Part shown: positions 1 to 13,100 of the stretch, piece after piece
Numbering within the stretch: position 1 is the first letter of the stretch
How the letters are laid out: each line of letters opens with the position of its first letter
Assembly: GCA_038049695.1 (NCBI GenBank)
Contig: CP142451.1
Location: forward strand, 41,551,001-41,615,000
Origin: Cinnamomum chago
Lineage: Eukaryota; Streptophyta; Magnoliopsida; Laurales; Lauraceae
Direction of reading: 5' to 3'
Length of the DNA: 64,000 bases
Notes under the pieces: model-generated
Seen by the model: the letters and a program-made list of their open reading frames with translations, nothing else
Database searches by the model: none
Told to the model about the DNA's origin: nothing
Made by a program: the position numbers and the translations under genes

Positions 1-2523
1 GGTTCATCAGTTGGCTCAAACGTTTGAAACGCTTGATCCTCCTCCGTCTCCTGGGTAAAGTAGGGCTCGGTACCTATGCACCAAATATTACAAAGTAAAC
101 AGCAAGTACATAATCATAATTCAAAATTTAATACAACAACGAGAATAATATAAACGAGAGTGATCATATAGAAGTAATGACAGTAATACTGACACGAAAG
201 AACGTATAGCCTAATCCAAATAAAACAAAAGGAGCAATATAATTCACACGAAGACAAGTGTCCACGTTTTGGGTGGTCAGCCCTAAATAAATCGGGAGAG
301 CCCGTCCATAACGTCGGTGGTCATAAACCGATCGAATTAAAAACAAATCAGGATAACCTGTTCACATTCAAAGCGGATTATAAGTGATCCGGTCACATCG
401 GTGATCAACCGTCCATATATCGAGCTGCAGTCGTCCAAAAATGACCCACATAAACATAAATATATAAGCATAATAGACCTGAATAATAAAGCTCCGACAC
501 AAGAATCCTAAGTCAAAGTAAAGTGCTGGCCATTCCACATCCCATATCATAATCAAATAATCATTACAAAATTTGCCAAGCCACTTCATAGTCCATAATA
601 AACAATAGGGTATGCATCTAAAGGAGTACATATCCTAAACCAACATAGAAATGCATGCGAAGGTTAATACATAAATACGAATCGATCCTAAGGTCAAACA
701 TAAGGTCTCGTACCCCACAACCATAGAAATCTCTAATAAATATAAGAGCAACGCATCCCTTTTTCCATCAATGGTGCATAGACCCACTTAAGGGTTTTCC
801 AGTAGAGATGGGTTGAACTCAAATCCATTAGGATTTCCCCGAGGTCATACAAAGTACTAAACCCCATGTTAGTAAGATACCGTTTGCCCGTACGATATTT
901 ACTCGGTCCAAAGATTCAATTAATAAAAACATAATTTAAACACATTAAAAACTAAGATCTCATTTAATATTAATTTACAAATAAAAATAATCTTAGTCTA
1001 TAATTTTAGAAAACTTAAGGACCCACCTAAAATATCTCTCAAATCAATTCTTTATAAAATAAGTAAAGGGTATAATTTAAATTCATTAAAACTAATAATC
1101 CTCTTTTTAAATTCAATAACTAATGTCCCAAGGTCTTAAAAGTCAAAAGGCTTCTCCTGTAACAACATGTACAGGAGTCATCCATGCTTCCTTCTTTTTC
1201 GTTTTTAAACTTATGACCAATGGTACCATGTATAAAAAATACATAAGTTGTGTGCTGTACCAGTACCATCCCACTCATCTCACTCCCATATTACCATCAT
1301 TCTCTCTCTCTTATCTATCCACATGTCAACATCGTTGCCTCTCATATACCCTCACATAATCCCACACTTTTCCATGTATCTCAAGACCACAGACCCCTGT
1401 CCCCTTCTTCATCAACGCAACCCTGCAACAAACGAGAGTTCCTCGCCGGCCTCACAGTTGTAAACATTGTGGGCTCCACTGATCACGTGCCCATGATCAG
1501 CCCAGATTAGTATGGTCGCCCAAAGGTCCACAAGTAGATCCATGGACAGGATCTCCGATCAGATGGCCCACCTGGGCCCCACAGTCCAAAACACGCATAC
1601 AATTTTCTCACAGTTTTGAGTTTGGGAACTGTTGCATGTTGCGAGATCAGGCACTCCCTAATGGTAATCTGACCATCTCCATACACAAATATCAAGAATC
1701 ACAGAATTGAATAAAAGGGTTTTGAAATTCAATAGGGGGTGGGCGGTGACCAACAGTGATAGTAAAATTAAGGAAATCAGTGCAATCATCCCCAATATTT
1801 GATCTCATTACAGAAACTAATAAAATTATCCAAAGGCATCAAGGGTTTCTATATGCATCACAATGGAATCAAGAGAAACACATGTATTATATTCGCAGAT
1901 TATAATTAAGTACTTGCCTTTTACCGGGGTTGAAGAAAAAAGCACAGATCTTCACCAAAACCCAAATCCGAGATTACTACGGCGCTCAATCACAATCCTA
2001 ACACCAATCTGATATAAGAGATGTGAAAGAAATACCCAGGTGATCAGATCTATGGTATTCCTATCCAAAACCTAGCATTGGAAAGAATATGAAGATAACC
2101 TAAAAGTACAGATCTACTCCTAATGATTTGAGGAGAGGGTTACCTGAGATCAGAAGGTTGAGCCAAGAATGCTGGTATGCTCTGATCTTGATTCTGATGG
2201 CTGGATCCAAAAGCCGGTATGGCTTGGGAAGTTGAAAGAGGAAGAAGATGAAAGGGTTACGGGAGGAGTTGCAGAGAGAGATAAGTGGTTTCATTAAAAG
2301 AGGGATTAGGTTAAAAGAGTATTATTGGACTTAAGTCATTGGGTCAAAACTACGGGTCAGGTCATCTACCCATCAACCCAACTCACCGATCCAAGCTTCT
2401 AATCTATCATGTACCCCACTTAATCCTACTCACTTAAATAACTAAAATACATTTAATTAAAATAATAATAATATCTAATAAAAATATGATAAAAAATATT
2501 ATAGGTGGGACCGGGATCTTACA
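1..2523 (-). mobile_element. Long chromovirus-type LTR, right part only, inserted in Copia gag
   Basis: Non-coding AT-rich sequence whose right end (CGGGATCTTACA) matches the ends of the chromovirus LTRs at 15670 and 23818 (GGGTCTTACA), so it reads on the minus strand as an LTR starting TGTAAGA. It stops exactly where Copia gag homology begins, which means it interrupts that gene. The 5 bases after it, GCAGG (2524-2528), would be the target-site duplication, but the other copy lies left of the window, so this is inferred. The small open frames inside it show no family resemblance. It could be a solo LTR or the end of a full element. Confidence 0.6.
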
Positions 2524-5372
2524 GCAGGCCTGCTAGACAGGCTGCTATGAGGGTGCCTATAAGCACCAAGATGGCTGAAGGCACACCAGTACAGGACCAC
2601 ATGTTGAAAATGATGGACTCATTAAATGAGTTAGATGTACTGGGGGCTGCGATTGATGCAGAATCGCAGATTGATATAATACTTGAGTCACTACCAGAGT
2701 CATTCAACAATTTCAAGGTCAATTACAATATGAATAAGATGAATCTGACTCTGACTGAGCTGTCTAGCCAGCTGGCGGTGACTGAAGGGATTATGAAGAA
2801 AAAGCCAACTGCCCTGATGACAGAAAAGTCATTTGCCAAGTCCAAACCGAAAGGCAAAGGGCGGAAAGGCAAGAAGAAATCAGTTCCGAAGGGTCCTAAG
2901 GCGGAGAATGGTCCTAATGGTGGTGTTCGCAAGGCTAAGGGATCAGGGACAAAAGGAAAGTGTTTCCATTGTGGTATGACAGGACATTGGAAGAGGAATT
3001 GTCCAGAATATCTGTCTAAGAAGAAGACCTCAGGTATGATTGAGTCACTTGTTACTGAAGTTAGTTTTGCAACTGGTACTTCAGAATCTTGGTGTGTGGA
3101 CTCCGGGGCAACTAATCACATATGTAATTCGTTGCAGGGGTTCAGGGAAACCAGGAGACTCAGTGACGGCGAAATCATTGTCAACCTAGGATCTGATGCT
3201 AAGGCGGATGCGGTCTCAGTAGGAGTTATTACTTTATATTTTCAAGATAATAAGTTGGTTTTGTCAGATACTCTATATGTACCGTCTTTAAGACGGAATT
3301 TAATTTCAGTTTCTAGTTTGGTGAATAAAAGTTATTCTATTACTTTTGGTACTGAAGTTGTCATAAAGAGAAACGGTACTTTTGTATGTTCTGGCAAGGT
3401 AACCAATGGGCTTTATCTATTAACTCCTACAATGTATGAGATACATGATACCGAAATAATAAATAGGCCATCATTAAAGAGAAGGTCACCTTCATCTAAT
3501 CCAACAAAACTTTGGCACTTGAGGCTAGGTCATATAAACCTAAATAGGATTGACAGGCTAGTGAAAGATGGTATCTTGCCTTCATTGGTGGTAGAACCAA
3601 TGCCTGTCTGTGAGTCCTGTCTGGAAGGAAAAATGACCAAAAGACCATTTTCATCCAAGGGCAATAGGGCCAAAGATTTATTGGAATTAGTGCATACTGA
3701 TGTATGTGGGCCCATTAATGTCAGGGCCAGAGGAGGATATGAATACTTCATCACTTTCATAGATGATTATTCAAGATATGGATACATATACCTTATGAAC
3801 CGCAAGTCCGAGGCTTTTGAAAAGTTCAAAGAGTTTCGAGCGGAAGCGGAAAAGCAATTAGGTAAAAGTATCAAGACTCTTCGATCAGATCGAGGAGGGG
3901 AATATCTCTCTGGTGACTTTATGTTACACTTACCAGAAAATGGGATTCTATCCCAGTTGCCTGCTCCTAGTATGCCTCAACAGAATGGAGTGGCGGAAAG
4001 AAGGAACCGGACTCTTTTAGATATGATCAGGTCTATGTTGAGTTTCTCAGGATTACCTATATCCTTTTGGGGATATGCCTTGGATACTGCGATGTACATA
4101 CTAAACCTCGTACCATCTAAGTTTGTACCTAAGACTTCCCGGGAGTTGTGGTCTGGGCGAAAGCCTAGTCTACAACATTTACACATTTGGGGTTGTCCGG
4201 CACACGTGCTAAAGGTCAAGACGGATGAGTTGGAAACGAAGTCGGAAGTATGCACTTTTGTAGGATATCCTAAAGGAACCAAAGGTTGGTTATTCTATAA
4301 TCCCAAAGAGCAAAATGTGCTGGTAAGCACCAATGCGGTTTTTCTGGAGGAAGATTATATGATGGACCGGAAATCTTTAGAAAAGGTGATCTTGGAAGAG
4401 ATTCAAGAACAATCAATTCCAAATCCAAGTATGACCGAACTTGAGGAAGAAACGCCCTTACCAGACCCAGTAGTTACACCAGTGCCTCGTCGTAGTGGGA
4501 GAATAATCAGGCCCCCAGATAGGTTCTCGTTCTTGGGAGAGTCTTACGAGGCAATCCCGGAAGAAATGGAACATTATCCCTGTAACTATGATGAAGCAAT
4601 TAATGACATAGATTCGGGACATTGGCAGGATGCTATGAAAGCTGAGATGGAGTCCACGTACTCTAATCAGGTCTGGACACTTGTGGACTTGCCTGCCAAT
4701 ATCAAACCTATTGGGTGCAAGTGGGTCTACAAAAGAAAAAGAGGACCAGATGGAAGAGTTGAGACCTTTAAGGCCAGGCTTGTTGCGAAAGGGTATACTC
4801 AGAAAGAGGTTATCGATTATGAGGAAACCTTCTCGTCGGTAGCCATGCTCAAGTCCATCCGGATGCTCTTATCCATTGTAGCTCATCTCGATTACGAGAT
4901 TTGGCAAATGGATGTCAAGACGGCGTTTCTCAACGGCCATCTTGAGGAAGACATCTATATGATGCAGCCAGACGGTTTTATAGTAAGTAACCAAAAGCAA
5001 AGAGTTTGCAAGCTGCAAAAATCCATTTATGGACTGAAGCAGGCATCCCGAAGCTGGAACATCCATTTTGACCGGGCAATCAAATCATTTGGTTTTAGTC
5101 AAAATCCGGATGAGTCATGTATGTACATGAAAAATGAAGGCGACAGGGTAGTTTTTTTTATTTTATATATGGACGACATCCTTCTCGTTGGGAAAGATAC
5201 AGGAATGTTGTCAACGGTAAAAGTTTGGTTAACAAAGACTTTTGATATGAAGGAATTGGGAGAAGCTAGTTACATCCTAGGGATCAAACTCCATCGAGAC
5301 CGGAAAAATAGGATGATTGGCTTGTCTCAAGCTGCATACATAGATAAGGTACTGGTACGGTTAGCTATGTAG
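2524..5372 (+). pseudogene. Ty1/copia gag-pol, first part: gag C-terminus, protease, integrase, reverse transcriptase
   Basis: One long open frame reads in from the upstream LTR and codes the Copia polyprotein, which packages RNA, cleaves itself, copies RNA to DNA and integrates it. In order: gag C-terminal part; CX2CX4HX4C zinc knuckle (2961-3002); aspartic protease with [10 protein letters not shown] (Asp codon 3099-3101); integrase with HHCC and the acidic triad ([24 protein letters not shown]) at about 3500-4030; reverse transcriptase from about 4690 with the intact YMDD box (5166-5177). Gag lacks its N-terminus because the LTR ending at 2523 interrupts it. The frame closes at TAG 5370-5372, where related proteins have Gln (CAG). 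Two further lesions follow, so the element cannot make its own RNase H. The Copia family is certain; the clade is not assigned. Confidence 0.93.
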
Positions 5373-6151
5373 GACTCCAAGAAGGGTATCATGCCTTTCA
5401 GGCATGGAGTGCACCTTTCCAAGGATTAGGGTCCCAAACCCCGGAGGAAAAGGAGCAGATGAGAGCAATTCCATATGCTTCGGCTGTTGGAAGCCTCATG
5501 TATGCTATGCTATGTACTAGACCGGATATCTGTCATGCAGTGGGCTTAGTCAGCAGATATCAGTCTAACCCAGGTCCTGACCATTGGACTGCTGTAAAAT
5601 GTATCCTCAAGTACTTGAGAAGAACTAGAGATTACATGCTGATTTACGGCAGTGATGAGCAAATTCCAGTCGGATATACAGATTCTGACTTCATGTCAAA
5701 TAAGGATTCCAGGAAATCTACCTCTGGTTATGTGTTTATGCTTGGCAGAGGAGCTATTAGTTGGAGGAGTATTAAACAAGAATGTACCGTTGATTCCACT
5801 TCTGAAGCTGAATATGTAGCGGCTTGTGAAGCAGCTAAGGAAGCAGTATGGCTAAAAAGATTCCTTTTGGAACTTGGGGTGGTACCTTTGGCGCGACAGC
5901 CGCTCATAGTTTACTGTGACAGCAGCGGGGCAGTCGCCCAGTCCGAGGAACCCAGGAGCCATAAAAGCCAAAAGCATGTACAGAGGAAATATCACTTGGT
6001 CAGAGAGATTGTGCAGAGAGGTGATAATGCAATCACCAAGATAGCCTCTGTGGACAATCTGGCAGATCCATTTACTAAGCCTTTGACCACCAAGATTTTT
6101 GAGCAGCATGTAGACGGGATGGGCATGAGATGCAATCCTGATTGGCATTGA
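5373..6151 (+). pseudogene. Ty1/copia pol, second part: end of RT and RNase H
   Basis: Continuation of the preceding polyprotein. The same frame runs from 5373 to a second TAG at 5427-5429 (again where Gln is expected, after HLSKD). A one-base deletion near 5436-5440 then moves the frame, and an open stretch from 5459 to 6151 carries the RT C-terminus and RNase H: YASAVGSLMYAM, the Asp-bearing YTDSDF, STSEAEY, and a second Asp in YCDSSGAVA. It ends DPFTKPL...GMGMRCNPDWH, the usual Copia C-terminus, a few bases before the purine tract and 3' LTR. RNase H would remove the RNA template during reverse transcription. The catalytic residues remain visible, so the damage is limited to the upstream stops and the frameshift. 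Confidence 0.92.
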
Positions 6152-6152
6152 G

Positions 6153-6166
6153 CCCAAGTGAGAGAT
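6153..6166 (+). other. Polypurine tract of the Copia element
   Basis: CCCAAGTGAGAGAT lies between the pol stop codon and the TGTTAG start of the 3' LTR. This is the usual place and a common form (AAGTGGGAGAT) of the Copia plus-strand primer site. Confidence 0.6.
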
Positions 6167-7900
6167 TGTTAGTTTTCTGGTCTCAATACCAAGGGTATAT
6201 GATGTAATAAATTGATTCATTTCTTTATTTATCAATACAATCATGCTTTCCCTTTCATGAGATGAATGGTGTTTAATTACATACTTGCACATAACCAATA
6301 CAAATGACATAATGGTTCATGAGATGAACCGGAGTCCATAAGTATACTAGATGTAATACATGTGTATGGATGAGATCCACATACAGGAGACATGTATTGC
6401 AAATCTTATACTTAAATATCTTCACAACCAGTGATGAGATTGGGCATCTCATCTGACAAGGTTGCAGCACTTTGATCACTATGAGATAGTGTGGTTTGTC
6501 TCGTTCATCGGAATATAAGATTCCGGATCATGGTGCTGGTACATTGGATGTATTGAAGGACCATGAGAAACACCTTATATACACTGTCTTTATTATAAGG
6601 TCTGCTCTCATAATTCCCTAGCAATAGGCTCATAATCCTGAGACATTAATGAACTCAAGTTTTTATCTATTCATTTGCTTTGAGTCACCAATGAGTGAGG
6701 CCAATTGTAGGTCAACACCTCGGTGATTTGGGTGCGTGGTAGTAGAGTTGTGGGAACATTCAATGGTCAAGATGGAATCTATCTTTAATATCCCCTTGTG
6801 CCAATTAATGGATTTATCATTGGTAAGTGCGCACCCATTCCGATTAAGAGTTAATTGGATCGGTACCAAATGATCATTATAATTAATTGGGGCTCAAGGA
6901 TAATAAGATATAGATCTAATTTGGTGGACAGGTCCATTTGATCCATGGATATAGATGGAGGGGCCTACTTGTGGTAATGTGGAAGTTTAGGGTCTTCATT
7001 GTAATTTATTCCTAAGACAGGAGTGCAATTGCATTTATATAGTGGAGTTATTTGCAATTAACTGTGGGCCCGGATTGCACATGAGATGTGGGGTCGCGTG
7101 TCCCAGTTGGAGCCAGCTTTCTAAGGAATCCCTAGTGGTCCCCACGCTAGCCCAAATTATTAGAAAGATACTAATTCTACTTGAACTCTAAAAGGAAGGT
7201 TACTATTTCTATTTGAAGTGAGACTTCTAATAGTGGTAATGGTAAGCTACTAATTATTAATGGAAGTAGGACTTCTATTTTAATTAGAAAGGAGAAAGCT
7301 ACTAATTGTTGTAGAAGTGAGACTTCTATGGCAACTAGCAAGGGAGAAGTTTACTATTTTGTAATGGGAGTTAAACTTCTATTTCAAATAGGAAAAGAGG
7401 AGTTATGGAGGGCTATAAATAGAGGATTCATCCCCTCATGGTCGTGCATAACATATAGAGCACTTTCAGCCCTTTTGTGCAAGAGTTGCACAAGTCCTCT
7501 TCTTTTCTAAGTTCCCCTCTCTTTCACCTTTAGTTCCTTAGAGTTACTAGTTGGATTTTCTCTTGAAGATTCCACCATCTTCTTGAGAAAAGAGATCTAA
7601 TACGGGTCATAGCGTGGAAGATCAAAAGGAGTTGGAGATTCTGAATTAGATAGTGAAGGTGTTCATCATCAAAGTAAAGAACTCAAATCCTCTATTAGAG
7701 CACAACAAAGCTCCAAAGGTATATCTACATCCTTGTATGTTGTGGATTTCGTGGTTGCATGTTCATGTGCTATTTTCTATCTTCTAGATAGTATTTGTTG
7801 CTGTACATGGCTATGAGTTTGAGGAATTGCATCCTGGATTGGGTTTACTGCTTTCTAGATTATTGATCCCTGCAATAAGTGGGTCAAAAGTTTTTGAAAC
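6167..7900 (+). mobile_element. Copia 3' LTR (right end approximate)
   Basis: Starts TGTTAGTTTTCTGG directly after the purine tract. It contains a promoter-like TATAAATA at 7414-7421 followed by a pyrimidine-rich leader. The right end is uncertain: sequence resembling the truncated chromovirus LTR begins between about 7890 and 7945, with no clean CA end plus duplication. The 5' LTR is outside the window, so the two LTRs cannot be compared. No gene is seen in it; the short open frame at 7328-7510 is not recognisable. Confidence 0.7.
7414..7421 (+). promoter_or_regulatory. TATA box of the Copia LTR
   Basis: TATAAATA about 1.25 kb into the Copia 3' LTR, in the position expected for the U3/R boundary. 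Confidence 0.5.
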
Positions 7901-7959
7901 CTGTCTGGAAGGCCCACCTATATTCCAATTTCGGTTACAATTACAAGTTACTGGAATTG

Positions 7960-8290
7960 TAACCAAAATGGTTCGGTTGGCTGGCGGGTAGCCGCCGATG
8001 GGTTCGGCGGTTAGCCGCTGGCTAACCGTGAGGCTAACTGTGTTCTCAGGAGAAAATATTGCTCTCTGGAAAATCCACCGAATGGGTCGGTTGGCTGGAG
8101 GTTAGCTGCCGATGGGTTCAGCGGTTAGCCACTGGCTATCCGTGAGGCTGATCGTGCTTTTAGGAGGAAAATGTTGCTCTCTGGAAAGGTAACCGCGACT
8201 ATTCGGCTATTTGGTCGTTAGCCGCCAGTCACCAGATGGCTAGCCGACAGGTGACCGCTGGCTGACCGCCAGGTACGGGAAACACCCACT
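7960..8290 (-). repeat. TTAGCC-type palindromic array in the left chromovirus LTR
   Basis: Imperfect tandem units of about 125 bases, each packed with GGTTAGCCG, GGCTAACCG and CCGATGGGTTCGG, and each closing with TTGCTCTCTGGAAA. The words are mutually complementary, so each unit can fold. The same array sits at 22040-22480 in the partner LTR. It lies inside the predicted transcript, about 800 bases downstream of the minus-strand TATA at 9114-9121. Confidence 0.8.
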
Positions 8291-9113
8291 GTGTTCAGAT
8301 TTGAGCCCTTTTTCCTCCTCAAAATCACTCTCCTCACTTCCACTTAATCCTTGCAATAAAACTGAGCTAAAAGCTCCTCCAATGCAACTATCTACACTTC
8401 TCCAAAACCCCACAACATGTTTTCATACCATCACCTCCTCCATCAACATCCCATTCAATACCAAGAAAGAAAGAAACCATTTCACAATAGAGTACATTTG
8501 GTACAAACAAGAAGAAATTAAATGCCATTCACTACTACACTTATAAGACATAAATGTACTACCAAAGCTCTATCATGGACATTTATTTCAAACCAATGCA
8601 ATAAATAGGCATGAGTGGAAAGTACCAAAATCATTGAAAGCGTAAAAAAAATCAAATGATCCACTTGCCTTGGGTCTTCTAATCAAGAAAATCAAGCTAC
8701 TAAATAAGGCTCTCTCAAGAATCCTACAAGCACAAATAAAATCCCCAAAACAAACCCTAAAATGGGTCAAACAATGAAATAGGAAGGGAAACCTTACAAT
8801 AATGAAAATGAGACTTCTTTAAGGTCAAAGAAACACAAATCTAAGAGATGGGGAAGGTTGCTTACTTGTACGTTCTTTAAATGGGCAAGGTGAGCTCAAA
8901 GAAGATCTTGGAATGGGAGGTTTTCTTCACAAATGGTATCAATGGAGAGCGATGGTGATGAGGAAGAGAATGATGACCTCGATCCATTTTGATGTTCGTG
9001 CAAGATTAGTAGGAGATTGAGATGGAGAGAGCAAGAAGAAGAAGAGAAAGATGCCAAGCAAACCCTAGGTTCTTTTTGTGTTGGAAAAAGAAAATGAGGA
9101 AGATGGGTTCTCC

Positions 9114-9121
9114 TTATATAA
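9114..9121 (-). promoter_or_regulatory. TATA box of the left chromovirus LTR
   Basis: TTATATAA, preserved identically at 23309-23316 in the partner LTR. On the minus strand it is followed by the polypyrimidine-rich leader typical of plant LTR transcription starts. The Sirevirus insertion at 9138 lies just upstream of it on the minus strand. Confidence 0.55.
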
Positions 9122-9508
9122 GCAAATGTGAATGGGTTGTTAGGAATTTTCTAGATTGCAATTTGATGGATGCATTTCATTCTAGCATCATTTGATTTAC
9201 ACACTTGCATTGGTTTTAAATAAACTTGAAATCTTGTTTTATTCATGCATTGCTTTTAAGATTTGTAAAAGTATTGATTTATGCATGATTTGTATTTTCA
9301 TCTTGGATGCATTTGATTTAGAAAAGAGTTTTCAAGAAATCAAGCAAGCCTTTGTTTTAAAAGTTTTGAATCTTTTTAGGCTTTTTATGTCATGTTTTAA
9401 AAACCATTAGAATCTTTAAAACATGTTTTCCTAGCTTGATTTAGTTGCCAAAAGGTCCCCCAAAGAAATAACTTTGAAATGGCAAAAGTTGGATTTTTTG
9501 TCAAAAGG

Positions 9509-9587
9509 GGGTTGTCCCGGCAGTGTCGCCGGTCGACCGAGAGGCAGGTCTCGGTCGACCGAGACAACTGCAGGCAAAATTTGCCTG
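9509..9587 (+). repeat. GTCGACCG palindrome cluster upstream of the TATA box (Sirevirus LTR)
   Basis: CGGTCGACCGAGA and its complement TCTCGGTCGACCG form a 13-bp stem with an 8-base loop; each arm contains the palindrome GTCGAC. A second hairpin, CAGGCAAA/TTTGCCTG, follows immediately. The cluster ends next to the TATA box at 9589. Confidence 0.8.
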
Positions 9588-9588
9588 C

Positions 9589-9596
9589 TATAAATA
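9589..9596 (+). promoter_or_regulatory. TATA box of Sirevirus solo LTR
   Basis: TATAAATA directly after the palindrome cluster. The same arrangement occurs at 26024, 48241 and 58825 in related LTRs, which supports its role as the LTR promoter. Confidence 0.6.
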
Positions 9597-10140
9597 TGAG
9601 TTCTTTCCCTTGCCAAAAGTTGGGAATTTTTAACCCCTCCTTGAGAGGATTTGAGGCATATCAAAAGGGAAAAGAACCAAGGGATGAAGGGGAAGATTAG
9701 GAAAGCTAAAGCTTGGATTAATGAAGTTAAACCACCAAGTAGGCTCTTCCTTTCTTAATCATATGTTTTCATGCTTTGTTTTATTTTTGGTAAATCATTT
9801 CTAGCATGATAAACTATGTTTGTGTTGTGTCCTTAACATGTGTTATGTTTTGAGTTGATTTATTGTTTTGGATACAACACCATATGATTCAATTCAAGTA
9901 GTACTTAACTTTGGTAAATCTAAGTAGATCATGTTAATGTAAAAACCTTTGAAAACATATGTAACATGATCCATATACTTGGTTGAATCTTTGGTTGTTG
10001 TTTTCCATCATAATAAAATCACTTTCAAAAGTATCTTATGTTTTGGACTCAACCTCTTTACAAATCATATGTTTTCATGTTTTGTTTTATCATTGGTAAA
10101 TCTTTGTAACATGTTAATATATGATATGTTGTATCCTTAG

Positions 10141-13100
10141 TGTCACGCCCCCGAAACAGAGACCTCGGGGGCGGGAATTGGGATTAAGAATAAATTATAT
10201 TTTACTTCTCCCAAGATCCGCGTGTGTGAAGACAACACGTTCTGAATATTTTGCGGAAGCATTTGTGGCGTTGCGACCCGAAGTCCGTGGCCATCGGATT
10301 CCGCGTCGCACTCAACCTTTAGCCCATAGCTAGTATATCAAGTATCATCTCAGACTGGAGTAAACATCACAATAAATCACAGAGCTGACAGTAACAGGAT
10401 ATTACATTCCCGAATATGTTCAAGTTACAATTATCAATGTACATTAATTAAGAATCCCAAGAAAAAGGCTAATAAAAGCCATACAACAATAAGCTATAAA
10501 CTACTACCCAAATGTGACGTAGCTCCGATGTCAGACTCAATGTCTACATGACATAGCCGACAAAACAACCTGCAAGGCATGGCTCCAAAGCCAACAAAAC
10601 ACTCAACTCGGGGCGAATAACTCTGAACCTGAGTACCAAAAGTAGTGGGTCAGACACGACGGTCTGACAGGTGGATGAAAAGATCACAAATATACTAAAG
10701 AGTAAAACATATAATAAATCATGCTAATCGATCAAGTACTGCATATAATTAAACGGGTGCAAGGTCGGGAATCTCGGGGAAAACTTGTATTCATTTCAAG
10801 CACGGGTAAAACATGAACATCTAATAAAACATGTATTCATTTCCATCATCTATAATCATAGATATTTGACAATCGGGTATTCGTCTAAAACATGTATAAA
10901 TATAGCGGTATGGCAAAACAACGTTCATTTGAAACTTAAGTAAAAACACAAGTATACAACAAACCAGGTATTCATAGCAGTCTAGCAAAAACCATTGTCC
11001 CTTTGAAACATATGTGAAAATACGGATATTTAACAAACCGGGTGTTCATTTAAAACAAGTGTAACCCAAGAAATCTGACAAGACTAATGTTCGTTTAAAC
11101 CTATTCCAAGATATGGATATTTAAACAAATCGGGTGTCATGTAGAATAGGTATAAACATAGGAATCTGGCAAAACAAGTGTCATTTGAAACCTATTTCAA
11201 AGCATGGGTATTTAACAATTCGGGTATTCATTTAAAAACAGGTATAAACATAGATATCTGACAAACCAAATGTCCTTTAAAACAAGGCACGGGTATTTAA
11301 CAATTCGGGTATTCCCTTAAAAACAGGTATAAACATATAAATCTAGCAAAATCATTTATCGTTTGAAACATATGTAAAAGCACGGGTATTTACCCAACCG
11401 GCATTCCTGTAAAACATGTACGTGTGCAAAGGACATAAAAACAATATAATAGTGACTGAATTTACAATAGAGAGCATTAACACTTATCTAAATAACAACT
11501 TTCATAAAAGCAATGAATCATTTAACTGAAAACAAGTAAGCAATATAAACCATGTCGGGTGTCCAAGGAATCGGGAACTGGCAAGATGGCAATCACAAGA
11601 AGCTAAGTCCTCTATCACCGAAGTGACAAGAGCGGGACGTTGGTCTCAATCACACAAGGTGAGGAGACTCAACGTATATCATATATACAATAATAAATAT
11701 ACGGGAATCGGGAATCGGGACCACGGTAGCGAACCGGGTATCGGGAATCGGGACCACGGTAATGACCGGGTATCGGGATCCAAACTGCAGCTGGCGGGAC
11801 GGGAGAGGGATTTCCAAGTCAGTGGATCAGACTGGCAAGGTATCCAAGCTTAGTGATGCCGACTCATAGGATAAAACCAATCGAGACATATCAAGTAATC
11901 AAGTACAGTAAATAAACGGGTAAACGGGAGTGCTCAAGGGCACGTAAATAAACGGGTAAACGGGGGTGCTCAAGGGCACACTGTCATATCATATCGGGCA
12001 ATACATTTCGGAACAAGTAACTGTTACTAATGTAACTTCAATGCTTTCGGGAAAACAAGTCATGTAATGCAAATCTCGGGACAAGAGGTGAAACAATGAA
12101 CTATGACAATTTCGGGAAAAGTATTAATTTCAAGATCCATTTAAGTGAATAGGGGTCCCGTAAGTCGATTATGATCATTACTTGGTACTCCTTGAGTTTG
12201 AAGACATTCCGGGCTCCTTATGCACTTGACGGTTTTCAAAACTTAACATGAGCTTATGGTTATAACTAGGTGTTATAATAGAAAAATCAAGACTATAGAC
12301 GGTCCATCCTAGGCATGACGTTAATTTGGAAACATCGACCGACCTATTCAGTCATCGAAAGGAATAGAATTTGCGATAACCAAGGAAAAAGACTTGTGTT
12401 TAGATATTAGGAAGATATCGCGTCGTTCCATCCCGTTCAAGATTGAAATTGATTGGACTTCGATGCAACCGAATCAACCTTGAGGAGTGTCGGCTCAAGA
12501 CATCTCACACATAGTCCAATCAGTCCAAAAAGGGTAGCCAAGGTCCCACCTAAAACCAAGAAAAATTAAAAATCTCCCAAAATTTCTGCACAGGGTCCGA
12601 TCGATCGGTCGATCGATCGGCTGAAAAATGCTTACTGTTAAAAGTCAGTCCGATCGATCGGCCTGAACGTCCGATCGATCGGACCTGGGCGCAGTGCAGG
12701 TCCGGGAACTCTGATTTTTCTCTTTTTCTTTCCTTTCCTTCCAACATATAATCAATCACATAGAACTAGATACAAGGATACTTAATACATGTTTCCAGGG
12801 TATTAGAATGAGCTAAAGAGCTCCTCATTTCAAGTTTTCCCCCTTTCCATCTATTCCATTCACAATAAAACTCAAAGGTGAAGGAAACTCATTCATGTGA
12901 AACCATTAGGAATTCTTGACAATAGGATGCATGCACTTTCAAGAGCTTAACAAGAAAGAATAACTCATCAATAAGCACATCTCATAATCAATATTTATCA
13001 TATCAAAAACAACTATTAAAATTACCAAAACCATCAATGAAATCAAGATTTTTATCACAAAACATGTTAATAAGCAAAACAATCCATTCATCCACTTGCC

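Noticed and set aside
1248-1510. Short plus-strand open frames rich in Ser, His and Pro near 1.2-1.5 kb
   Set aside because: Several frames overlap in a pyrimidine-rich part of an LTR; there is no recognisable domain or start context.
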